Assembly: GCA_010909165.1 (NCBI GenBank) | Contig: MU008179.1 | Location: 1,028,710 to 1,092,709 of the forward strand | DNA from: Anthoceros angustus | Lineage: Eukaryota > Streptophyta > Anthocerotopsida > Anthocerotales > Anthocerotaceae | Reading direction: 5' to 3' | Length of the DNA: 64,000 bases | Part shown: one piece after another, positions 44,165-55,325 of the stretch | Layout of the letters: every line of letters starts with the position of its first letter | How positions within the stretch are numbered: position 1 is the stretch's first letter | The notes under the pieces: model-generated | Seen by the model: only the letters and a program-made list of their open reading frames with translations | Database searches by the model: none | What the model was told of the DNA's origin: nothing | Position numbers and translations under genes: made by a program

Positions 44165-45100
44165 CTCCTGGCCCTCTTTGGCTACTAATCTCTTCTCCGT
44201 CCGCCTCTCTGGGGCTTGGAGGTGGTGAGGGGGTCCTCGAGTCGGCCTCTTACCTCTCCCGGGGTTGGGGACAGACGCCTGGTGGGGGTGCGTGGCCTCG
44301 CTCCTTGGGCTCCTGACCTACGCTAATTGGACACCACATTAACAACCCCCACTGCTCGGCCGGATCACCTTTATTATCCACGCTTATCCCTTATTTTTCA
44401 CACAATCCTCAAAAAAAAAAAAATGAAAAACCCCCATCCGAAAGAGAGTCAAGGCGTCCGTCCCTTGTCCACAACTACATTCCAATTAGAAAAATCCCAT
44501 GAAAAAACCCCCCAAAAAAAACGAGGGAGCCGTATTATTTCTGAAAAGAAAAAACTAAACATATTTGGGCATACTTGGCTAGCAGGTCCCACCATGCTAG
44601 ACGACTATCCCAGATCGGAGAGCATATAGTTGGACAAGTCGGGAGGTAGTAGTAGTTGAGTAGATAGGTAAGAGGAGTAATAGCAGATAAGTCCTGACTT
44701 AGGCGAAGGTCAGTATCGATAGAAGTTAGCTTCTCTTGGCACAAACCATTCCCTTGGGAGCGAATCCTAGGCCTACAACGACATTGAGGGTGAATGTGGA
44801 TCTCATGGTGTCTCTAGACACAAGTTCACACTCCACAGCACTTCTCCTCCTCGATTCTCGCGAGGGTCTCCGCCTTCCCCGCTGGGCCGCCCACCGCCCC
44901 TGAGCACCCATCCGCTCCCGGTGGCCTCCACTTGGGTCTTCTCCGCTCAGAGACCTGAGCATACCGGCCCACGACGGTTAGAACGCCTGCTCCTCCACGG
45001 CCACCACTAGAGAGGCACCTAGAAGTCCGTGTGGGCGCGGGCATCTCTTGTCCGTTAAGAACCGCCATCGCACTGAGGAGTTTGACCGATCTCGACCCAA

Positions 45101-46101
45101 TCAGACCTCGTGTTTGAGTGTTCGTCCTGACCTTCCACCTCCTTGGCCCTCTTGGCTACTAATCTCTTCTCCCATCCGCCTTCTCTGGGGCTTGAGGTGG
45201 TGAGGGGGTCCTGAGTCGCCCTCTACCTCTCTCCGGTGGGGATGACTGCTCGGTTGTTGCCAAGGGCCTCGCCTCCTTGGGCAACATCTCTTTTCGCTTA
45301 CGGCCTCCTCCGCCGCCACCCACAGCTGTGGGCCAGCCGCGCTGGTGGGGGGCTGCCTGGCCTTGGCCACTAACTCTTCTCCGTCCGCCTCTTGGGGCTT
45401 GGAGGTGGTGAGGGGGTCCTGAGCTACCTCTACCTCCCCGGTTGGGGACAGACTGGGTGGTGTTGCCAAGGGCCTCGCCTTGGGCAACATCTCTTCGCTA
45501 CGCCTCCTCCGCCTCGCCACTCCATAGCTGTGGCCAGGCTGCTGGTGGGGGGCTGCCTCTTTGGCCACCGCCTAGTCCGGGTGGGGTTCCGCGGCTTGGG
45601 CTGTGGTGGCTGACAAGGGGCGACCGCGCCTCCCTTCCTGTGACCGCCTCCTCGGCAGGGTGCCCGCTGAAGGTACTAAAAGGAGGGAGGCAAGAATATC
45701 TTCCCACACTTCCTTCTTGGCTAGGGGTCCGCCCACGATGGAGTCCGGAATTCCTCCCAATCGCCTCCTCCCCACTCATGGCCTTGAAGGTCGGGCCTCG
45801 CCTCAAGGCCTCCCTCACGCCTCCGCCTTGTGGATGACCTTCCGAGCGCCTCGCCTCCTCTCCTCCTTGGAGGTCTGTGCCCCACATGGATGAGAAACGC
45901 GATAACACCGGCGGGGGCGCTTTCCCGCCTCAACCCTCGGCCTCCCGGTTGATCTCGCAAAGATAATCCTCCTACCGGCTTTCTTTCCTCTCTCAGGGCA
46001 TGGAGGAACACTGTGAGGCTGTCACCAGGTGGTCCACCAGTGAGTATATTCCTGACGTGATTGCCACCGCCACCTCCCCGGCCCAATGTGTCGGACATCA
46101 A
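45101..46101 (-). pseudogene. Minus-strand retroelement ORF related to block A
   Basis: Three open stretches (46101-45721, 45775-45572, 45568-45101). The middle one has KKEVWEDILASLLLVPSAGT, matching PPREIWEDIPASLLLVMALE encoded on the plus strand in block A. The last has a roughly 200-bp internal repeat (SKPQEADGEELVAKARQPP). The block is therefore present in both directions. Function unknown. Confidence 0.4.
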
Positions 46102-46598
46102 CCACCCGCTTGAGGACCAGCATCCCCGGCCTCAAGAGCGCCGCCCTGCTGCCCACCTTCCCCTCACCTTATGGGCCCCGGACTACGCCCACCCCTTCGG
46201 GATCGTAGACCACCAGACTCCACGGTCCACCTCGGCCTCCCGACTCTTGGAGCGGATGTGGAACGTAAAAGTTTGGGCAACCAAATTCAAACCGCCAAAG
46301 GACGAACAAGTTTGATTTTTTGGCTAAGACGATTGAAGAGGAACATGCTGTGAAAACTTCTCGAGAATCTTAAAGTCGCGAGTAAGAAATTGATTAAAAG
46401 GGATATTCCAGAAGAAGAACGGGTCAAAATGACTATTTGACGAGGCGTGAGGGCAACCAAAGGTTGGTAGGTCAGCATCACCGTAGGTCGCCACACCACC
46501 GTAGGCCGAGAAAAGGAGCAGCCCACCGCGGCCGTGTATCATCATGTAGGTTGACGAGGTCTCGGCCATGAAAAAGAATTAGTATAGAGGGATATCCA

Positions 46599-46607
46599 CT
46601 ATATATG
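46599..46607 (+). promoter_or_regulatory. TATA box of Gyp2 unit 1
   Basis: TATATATGC about 340 bp inside the element, in ATCCACTATATATGCTCACC; the same is found in unit 2 near 59033-59041. Words CACCGTAGGTCGCC and ACCACCGTAGG lie 100 bp upstream in both. Confidence 0.55.
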
Positions 46608-48203
46608 CTCACCAATAGGGAAACATATAAATAGGACTAATTAAGGAGGAACATATTTAGAGGTAGTAATCGGGGCAGGCAGGTGGGTAATTCAGATAGG
46701 ATTAGGTATTTGAGAATGATGAACTCAATCTAGGGTTGTGAATCCTCCAGGTGGCAGTCATCCGAGAAGGGCAAAGTGTAGTTTTGGAAGCGCCAACTTC
46801 CTCTTCGAGTTGGGACGTCCACACTCCACGAAGGACTGAGACTGGAGCTGGAGCGTAAGCGCAAGAAAGGAGGAAGGCTGCCATCGCCGCGACTCGCAAC
46901 GGGAAGGAAGGCGGCGCGCGAGAAGGAGACGGACTGTATGTTCGCTGAAGGCTAGGAGGAAGCCCTAACGCTAGGCAATCGGCGAAGAAGAAAAGGAAAG
47001 GAAAAGAGGTGGAGGAGAGGCGCGCGTGAGGGCACCGGGCCGCGGAAGACACGAGGAAGGCCGACGTTGGGAGTTGAGCACCGAGGTGACGCGGTAACGA
47101 GGAAGCACTGAGACGAGTCGATTATGAGGGCGCCTTGAAGGAGGACGCGAGGAAGTAATTTGCAGCAATGAGGAGCGCCGACTTAATTAACGCATTGTGT
47201 GTCTGCCGCTACGGAGAAGGAGAAGCACTTGGGAACGAAGCCGAGGTCGTTGTCTCAAATTTGGAAGTAGTCTCTTCTACACCTTAGAACACTTGGGAGG
47301 GAACGCCATGCCTCGAGGTGAAAGGGCAAGGGAAGGAACCGCCTGCCAAGGGCTCTTCCTCGCGAGGAGGAAAAGGGAAGAAGGCGGAGACTGCGCCGCC
47401 AGGAGGGGGCGAGGTCGAGATGCCCCAATTCACTTGCTTTGCTGGGCAACTTAACCCCAGGGATTTGGTTGATTTTCGGCAATGGGCGGAGGAGGAGAAC
47501 ATCCAATTGGGATGGGTGTATGGCCGCCAATGGGCCTACACCAATTTGGAGTTGATTGAGGAGTGCTTCATCAACCTCCATCAATCAGAGGCAGCCCTCG
47601 CCGCGTTACCGGAAAGAAATGCTCGGACGGATCCTCGCTGCTGGACCGTAAGGAGCATTCGTCAGGTGTATGGAAGGCCGGAGGAAGAGAGCTCCGGAAT
47701 CTCGCTTCTCGAGAGGACAACAGGAGGGAAGAGGATTGCCCTCTCAGACATTCCACAAGAAGTCCTCGACATGATGGACGGAGGGGTGAAAGCCCATGCC
47801 AAGAATGGCTGGAAGACGGATAGCATCAAGGAGTCAAGTGAGGCTCTTGCAAAATTGTGTTGGGGTTGGTAAACTATCGGACCTCTTACTTTGGCACCAA
47901 CTTCCCAACGCTTTTATGGAAGATTTCAAGGGGAGCCAAGCCGATTAGCACTATCATGTATGAGGCCTACATCCACCACCGAGAGACTCAAGCCGACCGT
48001 GGATGAGGAAGGGCCTGTGTTACCTTAGCACCTATTTGGTGCATTTGTGGGAAACCGAGGGGCTTCTCACAAGCAAGGAGTTAGAAGATGCTGGCATCCT
48101 TCGAGATAATTCATCTCCACCAAGCTTGAAAGGCCTTGCCTTTGCATTGCGGAAAGAGGAGGTCGACCTCCACAAGGAAGGAAAGGAAGCAAGAAAGATG
48201 TTG

Positions 48204-48880
48204 GAGTGGGAAGATTTTCCGCCACAGAGCAAGTGAGAGAAGAATCGGCCAAGGAGGCCGGTGGTGTATGAGAGGAGAACTATGGCCCAAGGGGTGGGGG
48301 AGTCCCCACCATCTCATTTGTGCCTAGTGAAGAGGCACCCACCTCACCCCTAGGGAGGCGCCTACCCAAGGGGTGGGCGCACCGGTAGTCACCACCACGG
48401 TAGGTAGGCAAACCAACCGGGGGAGCACCACCTGTAGGCAGACCCACGCCGAGGCAGCCCCATGGCGGTAGGGAAGGGAAGGAAAAGGCACGAGGCGCCG
48501 CGAGTGGCGCCAAGCCACCACCGCACTCGGAGGAGAGCGGAGGCAAGAGCCGGAGTGGGAAGATTTCAAGGGGAGCCAAGCAGAGAGAAGAGAGCTGGCC
48601 AAGAGGCCAAGTAGTTGGTTTATGAGAGGAGAACTATGGCAAGGGTGGGGGAGTCCCCACCATCTCATTTGTGCCTAGGAAGAGGCACTCACCTCACCCC
48701 TAGGGAGGCAGCCACCCAAGGCATCACTGGTAGGTAGTCACCACCACGGTAGGAAACCGACACTGGGGGAGCACCACCGGTAGGTGCACCCCACGCCGCC
48801 AGTGCAGCCCACGGTAGGTAGGGAAGAAGAAGGGAGATGACGCGAGGCGCCGCGAGTGGCGCTGGCCACCACCGCACTGG
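48204..48880 (+). repeat. Local duplication in LORF linker
   Basis: Two copies of a segment of about 345 bp (about 48204-48553 and 48554-48880) share ATGAGAGGAGAACTATGGC and the GGGGGAGTCCCC palindrome. Both contain CCACGGTAGG words. Confidence 0.75.
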
Positions 48881-49926
48881 GAGGGAGATGGAGCGATGAG
48901 GGGACCTCACCCCGCCGAATGATCCGAGGAATGCAACAGAGCTGGAGATTTCCAACAAGAAGACAGGAGGGGTGGAATTAGGACCCCTAGGAGAATTGCT
49001 GGGTGCTTGTGAAGCACTCAGCCGGGTAGATTTGAAGGGGGCTAGGGAGTTAGCAGCCTCCTTGTGGGCCAGCCAGGAGGAGGTCAAAGCCCAAGACATG
49101 GCTGGGAGGAAAGCAGGGACCAAGTGGCAATTGGAGGCCATGGAGTCCGACGTGCAGCTGGAGCGCCGTAGAAAAGCTCCAAAGGGATCTTGTGGACCAA
49201 CGGCGAGCGGAGAAGGTCCTAGGAAGGAAGTTGCGGCATCGAGCGAGCCACTGCAACCCGGACAAGGAGATGTATAGGAGGAACATTTTGCCCAATTGAG
49301 CAAGAGCGAAGGGCAAGGAGTCTGGAAAGGGAAAAGGCGCGATCCAACAAGTGGACGTGACAGAGTGTGATGGCTACTCAAGCCATCAAAATCCGGGACA
49401 TGGGAGAGGAATTGAGAAGGACCCGGTATAATTTGGAGGAGGAGCGCGCGGAGCGAGAAGCACAAGACCAGCAATTGCAGGAGCTGGAGCGCGAAAAGAA
49501 TGCTTGGCAAGCGGAGAAGGAGGGGCTTGCCAACAATTAGCGGACCTGGAGCGAAGGAGGTCCCAGGAGGAGGAGCACCACAAGAAGGTGGTGCACAGGA
49601 TGCTGGTGGTGAGGAAGCGAAGATTTTGGGCTGATTATGCCCTTCAGGCGGAACTAGCCAACCAGCTGCGGGGAGTAAGGGAGGAGAATGTAACCCTCCA
49701 TGTGAAGGTGGGGGAATTAACCACCGCGAGAGATGCCTACAAGAGTAGGTGCGAAGATGGAGAGTGGCCCACGGAGATTGATGATCTCCAAATGCAATAC
49801 CATAGCTTGGGGGCTCACCTCCACAACAGAATTTTGAAGGCCAACAATGAGGTGCTGCGCTTTGGCTGTGGATTTACGAGCCTCATGGGCGAACCGCTAA
49901 GGAAGAGACTGCCGCTATCGCTACTC
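48881..49926 (+). repeat. 1046-bp tandem duplication in LORF coiled coil, copy 1
   Basis: GAGGGAGATGGAGCGATGAG starts at 48881 and again at 49927. The first copy ends CGCTACTCGAGG at the join; the second (49927-51055) ends with the same word and then continues into the LORF tail. Confidence 0.82.
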
Positions 49927-51055
49927 GAGGGAGATGGAGCGATGAGGGGACCTCACCCCGCCGTAATGATCCGAGGAATGCAACAGAGCTGGAGATTTCC
50001 AAGAAGAAGATGAGGGGTGGAATTAGGACCCCTAGGAGAATTGCCGGTGCTTGTGAAGCACACCGGTGGATTTGAAGGGGGCTAGGGAGTTAGCAGCCTC
50101 CTTGTGGGCCAGCCAAGAGGAGGTCAAAGCCCAAGACATGGCTGGTAGGAAAGCAGGGACCAAGTGGCAACTGGAGGCCATGGAGTCCATGAAAAGGCAG
50201 CCAAGTAGGGGTCAGAGAAGCTCCAGATCTTGTGGACCAAGTGGCAACTGGAGGCCATGGAGTCCGATGAAAAAGCGGCCAAGTTGGAGCGGGCCGTAGA
50301 AAAACTCCAAAGGGATCTTGTGGACCAACGAAGAGCGGAGAAGGTCCTAGAAGGGAGGTTGTCACATACCGAGGAGCGAGCCACTCGGGCAACCACCCAA
50401 AGGGACACATGGAGACAGAAGGCGGAGGAACATTTTGCCCAATTGGAGCAAGAGCGGAAGGGCAAAATGGAGTCATTGGAAAGGGAAAAGGCGGCGATCC
50501 AACAAGTGGACGCACAAGAGCAGGTGATGGATACTCAAGCCATCAAAATCCGGGACATGGGAGAGGAATTGAGAAGGACCCGGTATAATTTGGAGGAGGA
50601 GCATGAGCGAGAAGCACAAGCAATTGCGTGAGCCGGAGCGAAAAGAATGCTTGGCAAGCGGAGAAGGAGGGGCTTGCCCAACAATTAGCGGACTGGAGCA
50701 AAGGAGGTCCAGAGGAGGAGCACCACAAGAAGGTGGTGCATGTGATGCCGGTGGTGAGGAAGAAGATTTTGGCTGATTATGCCCTTCAAAGTGAACTAGC
50801 CAACCAAAAGGGAGTAAGGGAGGAGAATGTAACCTCCATATGAAGGTGGGGAATTAACCACGCAAGGGATGCCTACGGTAGGTGAAGATGGAGAGTGGCC
50901 CACTGAGATTGATGATCTCCAAATGCAATACCATAGCTTGGGGCTCACCTCCACAATGTAATTTTGAAGGCCAACAATGAGGTGCTGCGCTTTGGCTGTG
51001 GATTTACGAGCCTTGGCGGAACCGCTAAGGAAGAGACTGCCGCCATCGCTACTCG
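49927..51055 (+). repeat. Tandem duplication in LORF coiled coil, copy 2
   Basis: The second copy of the preceding unit. It holds the longest open coiled-coil segment (50230-50631) but has lost bases in the C-terminal part relative to copy 1. Confidence 0.8.
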
Positions 51056-51308
51056 AGGCGCAGAGGAAGCGGAGTCACGAGTGACGCGAGGAAGTCGCTT
51101 TGGCTCACTGTACAGAAAGAACCAGACGGAGAAATCGGAGGAGGAAGAGGCGAGATCACCGAAATAAAGGAAGGAGGTCGGAAGAGAAATTGGTGTCCAG
51201 CGACGAGGCGCACCTCCGAGCACGACCACCTTTCACAACCGCCGCGAACTCCCGCGACGTTTTGCTTCTCGAAGCGGTGATACCACCCCAACTTCCGACG
51301 AATCGACA

Positions 51309-52930
51309 ATGACGACGAGGTCGAGCGGGAATTTTGCCCGGTCGGAGGATTTTGAACGCCCTGATCGGATCTCCGATCAACTTGATCTGTTGGGACGAGC
51401 CACGTGAGAGGTCGCTACCCTCGCTAGAAAATTTCGCACTCAAGGACCCGATCTGCTTATCCCAAGGAAGAAGAAGTGTTGGCAGCGGACGCCGTAAGCA
51501 ACATGAGTGGAGTTGGTGGAGGAGGAGGGCCGCACGCCGCTACCGCCAAAGAATACGCCAAATTCGCGAGAAGAAGAAGGGAGATGACGCGAGGCGCTTG
51601 TAAGAACTTTCGAGCACGCCTCCCACGCTTTGGAGGATGGAGTCGCCGATCGATCGCGCATCTTTCCGGATCCGAGAGGGCATGCACAATGGTATGGTCG
51701 CACATATAATTCTAAACGGATTGGGAAGCTCTTAAGGCGCCTTCTTGAATCGGTTCGAGGGCTCCACGCACACCACACTTGGCAAGTTGAGAACCCTCCA
51801 GGGAAGAAGCGAGAATCGTTGTTCGATTATGTGAGAGGTTTTACGGATATCCGATCGAGTTCAAATGTGCACCCGAGAGGCCGGAGATCCACCCACTGGT
51901 ACTCACAAGAACAAGCGTTGGATTGGTTTGTGAGTGGCTTATCGCGAAAATGGAGGTACACCGCAGCGTGGAACAAAAGACGCTAAGGAGCCTCCGCTTA
52001 GCCGAGGAATGGGAGTCCGCCGAGTTGGGGAGGAGAAGAAGAAGAGGCGAAGTCATAAGAAGAGGAAAGGATCGAGGAGATCTAGCCTCCTCGCCTCCTC
52101 CAGCATCGCCTCCCTCATCGAAGTGAGGACATGGAACTCGTGAAAGCTCCACATCGGATGAAGAATCGAGAAGGCCTACGAACGATTTAATGAAGAAGGA
52201 CCCGAGAAGGTCAAAACGAAGAAGGCGGAACGCGACCGGAGAAGGAGAGGAAGGGAAGACGTCCGGATGGAGAAGGAGAAACGTCTGCAGGGAGGAGGGA
52301 TTGCGGACAAGTGGAGGCTTTGACCAAGAGGTTGACCGAGTTAGAGGTTAAAGGTGAAGAATCAAGCTCCACGAAGATCTCCTCACCGAGGCCGCTTGGT
52401 GTATTGCTCAATGTCATCAAACGGGACACACCAACCGAATGTATTCGCACCGCGACATGCGTAAATCATGTGGAAACCGCTGCCGTGAGATTATTGGTAT
52501 GTGGACGAGCAGTGTGCAAGCACATCGAAGTCGGCCACCTCAATCAATGAGGGCGACTTACCAACCGACTACACCAGCCTCGAAGGTATGGATCGACCGA
52601 CATCGCCAGACCATGGAGACCAGATCCATCAGAGGCCAATGGCGATTCCATGTGATGTCATAATTATGGAGCCGTGTCACTACTCAAACGAATGCCGTAA
52701 CCACGAAGCAAGTGGTTATGTACCCTTGCCGTATGCAAGGAATTGGACATAAAATGGGGATCCGCGGGTGGCGCGAGTGACACCACACCAGAGTCGTTCA
52801 CGGAGCCTGCAGAGGAAGAGACACGACCAATCCCGAGACCGCTGACAAACCACGCCGTCAAGGTGGAGGCGAATTCGACGGATCCTGGTGACATCGGAAT
52901 TGTGGAAGAGGGTATGAAGGAGAGATGAGC
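51309..52930 (+). pseudogene. gag: Gyp2 unit 1 gag
   Basis: Probable start at 51309 (MTTRSSGNFARSEDFERPDR). Capsid traces are RTFEHASHA-like near 51600, FDYVRGF (51822 on) and ALDWFVSGLSRKWR near 51914-51955. A basic stretch follows. The first knuckle survives as CHQTGHTNR near 52405-52440 and the second as CHYSNEC near 52676-52696. It is homologous to Gyp1 gag (9249-11418) but broken in several frames. Confidence 0.78.
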
Positions 52931-53890
52931 GGATGAAGGATTGATGGTGGCCAAGGTGACCACCGATCGGGCCGCGGAGAAAGGCCGAGGTCGGAAAACG
53001 GCGGAGAGGAGAAGGAAGCGGAGGAAGGTGAGGGACTCACCTTGGCCTCCGGAGACGCGCCCAAGCTGAGGAGAGGGAAGGAACCCCACCGCCAAAGCGG
53101 GGCACTACCCCCGGCACCCCACGGGTAGTAGGCCTACGAGGGCTAACGGGTCAAAGGAGGAGGAACGAACCGCGCTTCCTCGATTAGTCGGGCGGGCGGC
53201 ATGCCGGAAGATGAGCTAAACTCACCCGACACGGGAGGTAGCAAAGCCGAATTGTTGATCCGCCGGTATGGGTCCCACCCGATAGGAGGGATCATGGAAT
53301 CGGAAGTTTACCAATAAGGTCGGAGTCGACTCCGTGGCTGCAAACGGGAGGAAACCTTGTCGATAAGATTCCGCCCGACGCATTACTTGACCGCGAATTT
53401 GTGGTCGGGCTTGAGATGCTTGCGGTGAGTCCGAGATCCCGCAAAATTGTGAAGGAGGCGATCGGGAATCTCAGGAGAAGCGCCTGGAGGTAAATGTGGT
53501 CGAACTCTTGATTTGGGGCACCCGAGATTGAGGTTGAAATTGGGTGTTTGGTGCCCGTGCCATTAGATTCGGATCGGAGTCAACTTGATGACGGGAGAGC
53601 TCATCAACTCGGGTTCACCGAGTTTCACCCGCCCGAGTATTTTTACGGATGGCCGACAAACAAGGAGAAAGCCACCGGGGTGTTGAGAAGAATACCCACT
53701 GTGATTGGGGTCTCACCTTCCATCTTACCTACATTGTGATGCCGGTCGGATTTAGGCTATAAGGTTTTGATAGGTAGGCCTTGGTTGTATGGTACCGCGT
53801 GTTTTTGATTTTGGTCGAGTGGCATCACCTTCAAGTCCAGTACCCGCGATTGGTGTCATGGAGCAAGGCCCTATGAGGGGAGTCCGCCCA
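52931..53890 (+). pseudogene. pol: Gyp2 protease
   Basis: This matches Gyp1 8086-9114. The active-site region reads VPLDSDRSQLDDG near 53558-53596, against VPLDSGSGVNLMT in Gyp1. At DNA level GGATCAGGGGTCAAC has become GGATCGGAGTCAAC. HQLGFTEF and the later GRPWLYGT region (53770-53795) are recognisable. Confidence 0.75.
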
Positions 53891-55325
53891 CCGATGGGTA
53901 CACCTCGTAGCACGGGTAAGCTCGGCAAAGGATCGCATATCGGGTCCCCGAGGTCACCAAATAAAGAGTGATTTGGTGTACCTGCTACATAGAGGAAGTC
54001 AGAAGAGTCCAAGGATGAGGCACATAGGGAAGGAGTAGCCTTTGGAAGGGTAAGGCCTATGATCGAGATTTTCCAAGAGGGATCCGAAGATAGGTAGCAA
54101 CCGAGGAACATATGTAGATCCCGCGAGAAGACCTAGAGTTAGAACCTAGCAAGGTAGTCAAGATTTCTTCTAGTAGAGAAAGAAGAGTTTCAGAGGTGCT
54201 TAGGGAGTATGTCGATGTGTTTGCCTTCAAGATTACCGACATGACAGATACCAAGAACCGGGATACATCGAATCGATTTGAAGGAGGGCAACAGGAAGGA
54301 TCAAGCAATACAGCTGAATCCCAAGTATTCCATGGTCACAAGGATCACCGACCAATACTTTGAGGGGTGATTTATCCGGCTCACCAAAGGAGTGGGTTGC
54401 ACCCATCGAATTGTACCAAGAAGCAAAGCAGGAAAGGTTCGGTGTGTCAGATTTCGTGAAGCTCAATGAAGCAACGAAGAAGGATCACCCTTTGCCTTTC
54501 ATGGACAAAGTGGCCGGACATGAATGACATGAGATGGCTTTTCGACTACAATCAAATTTCGCTGAAGGAGGATCGTGACAGACAACGCTCACAACCGATT
54601 GGGGAACTTACGCTTATTCCAAGCTCCCTTCGTTGTAATGCCCCGCCACTTTCCTGGTGAACTATATTCCGAGATTTTCTCGAAGTTCATGGAGGTATTC
54701 CTAGATGATTTCGCGTTTGGGAGAAGGAACCGCATCTAGATCATTTGAGACAATGTTTTCGTGCGTGGAGTCGAACATGAAACTTCATCCGTGGAAGTGT
54801 TATTTTGGCATGACGAGGGCATTTTGTTAGCACATCGAAGTTTCAGGATTGGATAGATAAGGAGAAGGTAGCGGATAATGAGATGGACGACCTCAAACGG
54901 TGAGGCAAAAGTAGCTTTTGTAGGGCTAGGTATTACAGAGGTTCATCAAGGATTTCGCCAAGAAGGCAGCCTTGGACACAATTAACCAAGGATACACACC
55001 TTCGAATGGACAAACGGTGAGGCTTTTCAGCAGCTTGAGTGAGCGCACAACTTTACAACCACGATTGGGAGAAGCCGTTTAATGATGTGTCCGCTTATGC
55101 CATTGGGACCGCTCAAGCCGGGACGAGAAGAAACGGACCATCCGATTTTCTATGCGGTAGATACCACGATGCTGAAAAGAACTACTCAACCACGGAGGGA
55201 GGGTCTTGGTATCATTTACTCGAAGAAGTTTAGACACTATCTCGCTTGCTTGCAAGGTGACGCTTCATGTTGACCATTTTATGCTGAAGTATCTTGTCAA
55301 CAAGCCGATTTGTCGTGAAGGATTG
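53891..55325 (+). repeat. pol: 1435-bp tandem duplication of Gyp2 RT/RNase H, copy 1
   Basis: CCGATGGGTACACCTCGTAG occurs at 53891 and 55326. The first 345 bp or so of both copies are identical; further on they differ by small indels. Copy 1 ends in RNase H (LKYLVNKP at 55283-55310) and jumps back to the protease-RT linker. The join has TGGGTAC in common. It contains a readable but broken RT (LDDFAFGRR near 54687). Confidence 0.85.

Larger units (their letters stand above)
39644..46256. repeat. Ladder of tandem duplications (blocks A and R)
   Basis: Block A starts GCAATGAAAGGACATC at 39644 and 41490, a period of 1846 bp. Block R starts CTACGCTAATTGGACACC or a near variant at 40805, 42667, 43376 and 44318. 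The order is A-R-A-R-R-R followed by a further tail. The R-R joins (near 43376 and 44318) occur inside CTCCTGACC, a shared 9-bp word. Some parts of different copies are identical over hundreds of bases (41060-41460 against 43620-44030), others carry many small deletions. Confidence 0.85.
47308..51298 (+). pseudogene. LORF copy 5: most complete coiled-coil ORF, in Gyp2 unit 1
   Basis: Start near 47308. 47318-47872 reads KGQGKEPPAKGSSSRGGKGK, MPQFTCFAGQLNPRDLVDFR, WVYGRQWAYTNLELIEECF, RTDPRCWTVRSIRQVYGRPE, LERTTGGKRIALSDIPQEVL and KNGWKTDSI. Then YLSTYLVHLWETEGLLTSKE (48018-48080) and a Pro/Gly-rich linker (48240-48880, itself duplicated). The coiled coil follows, best at 50230-50631 (ERAVEKLQRDLVDQRRAEKV) and 49504-49900 (DYALQAELANQLRGVREENV), ending in a basic/acidic tail before gag. 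About 18 codons at 47516-47569 differ from 26240-26293 in 11 codons, 8 of them synonymous, so the protein was under selection. Frameshifts and a 1.05-kb duplication break it. Confidence 0.75.

Noticed and set aside
48689-49510. 273-codon minus-strand ORF
   Set aside because: It is the reverse-strand shadow of the LORF coiled coil; the plus strand has the family motifs and synonymous-biased change.
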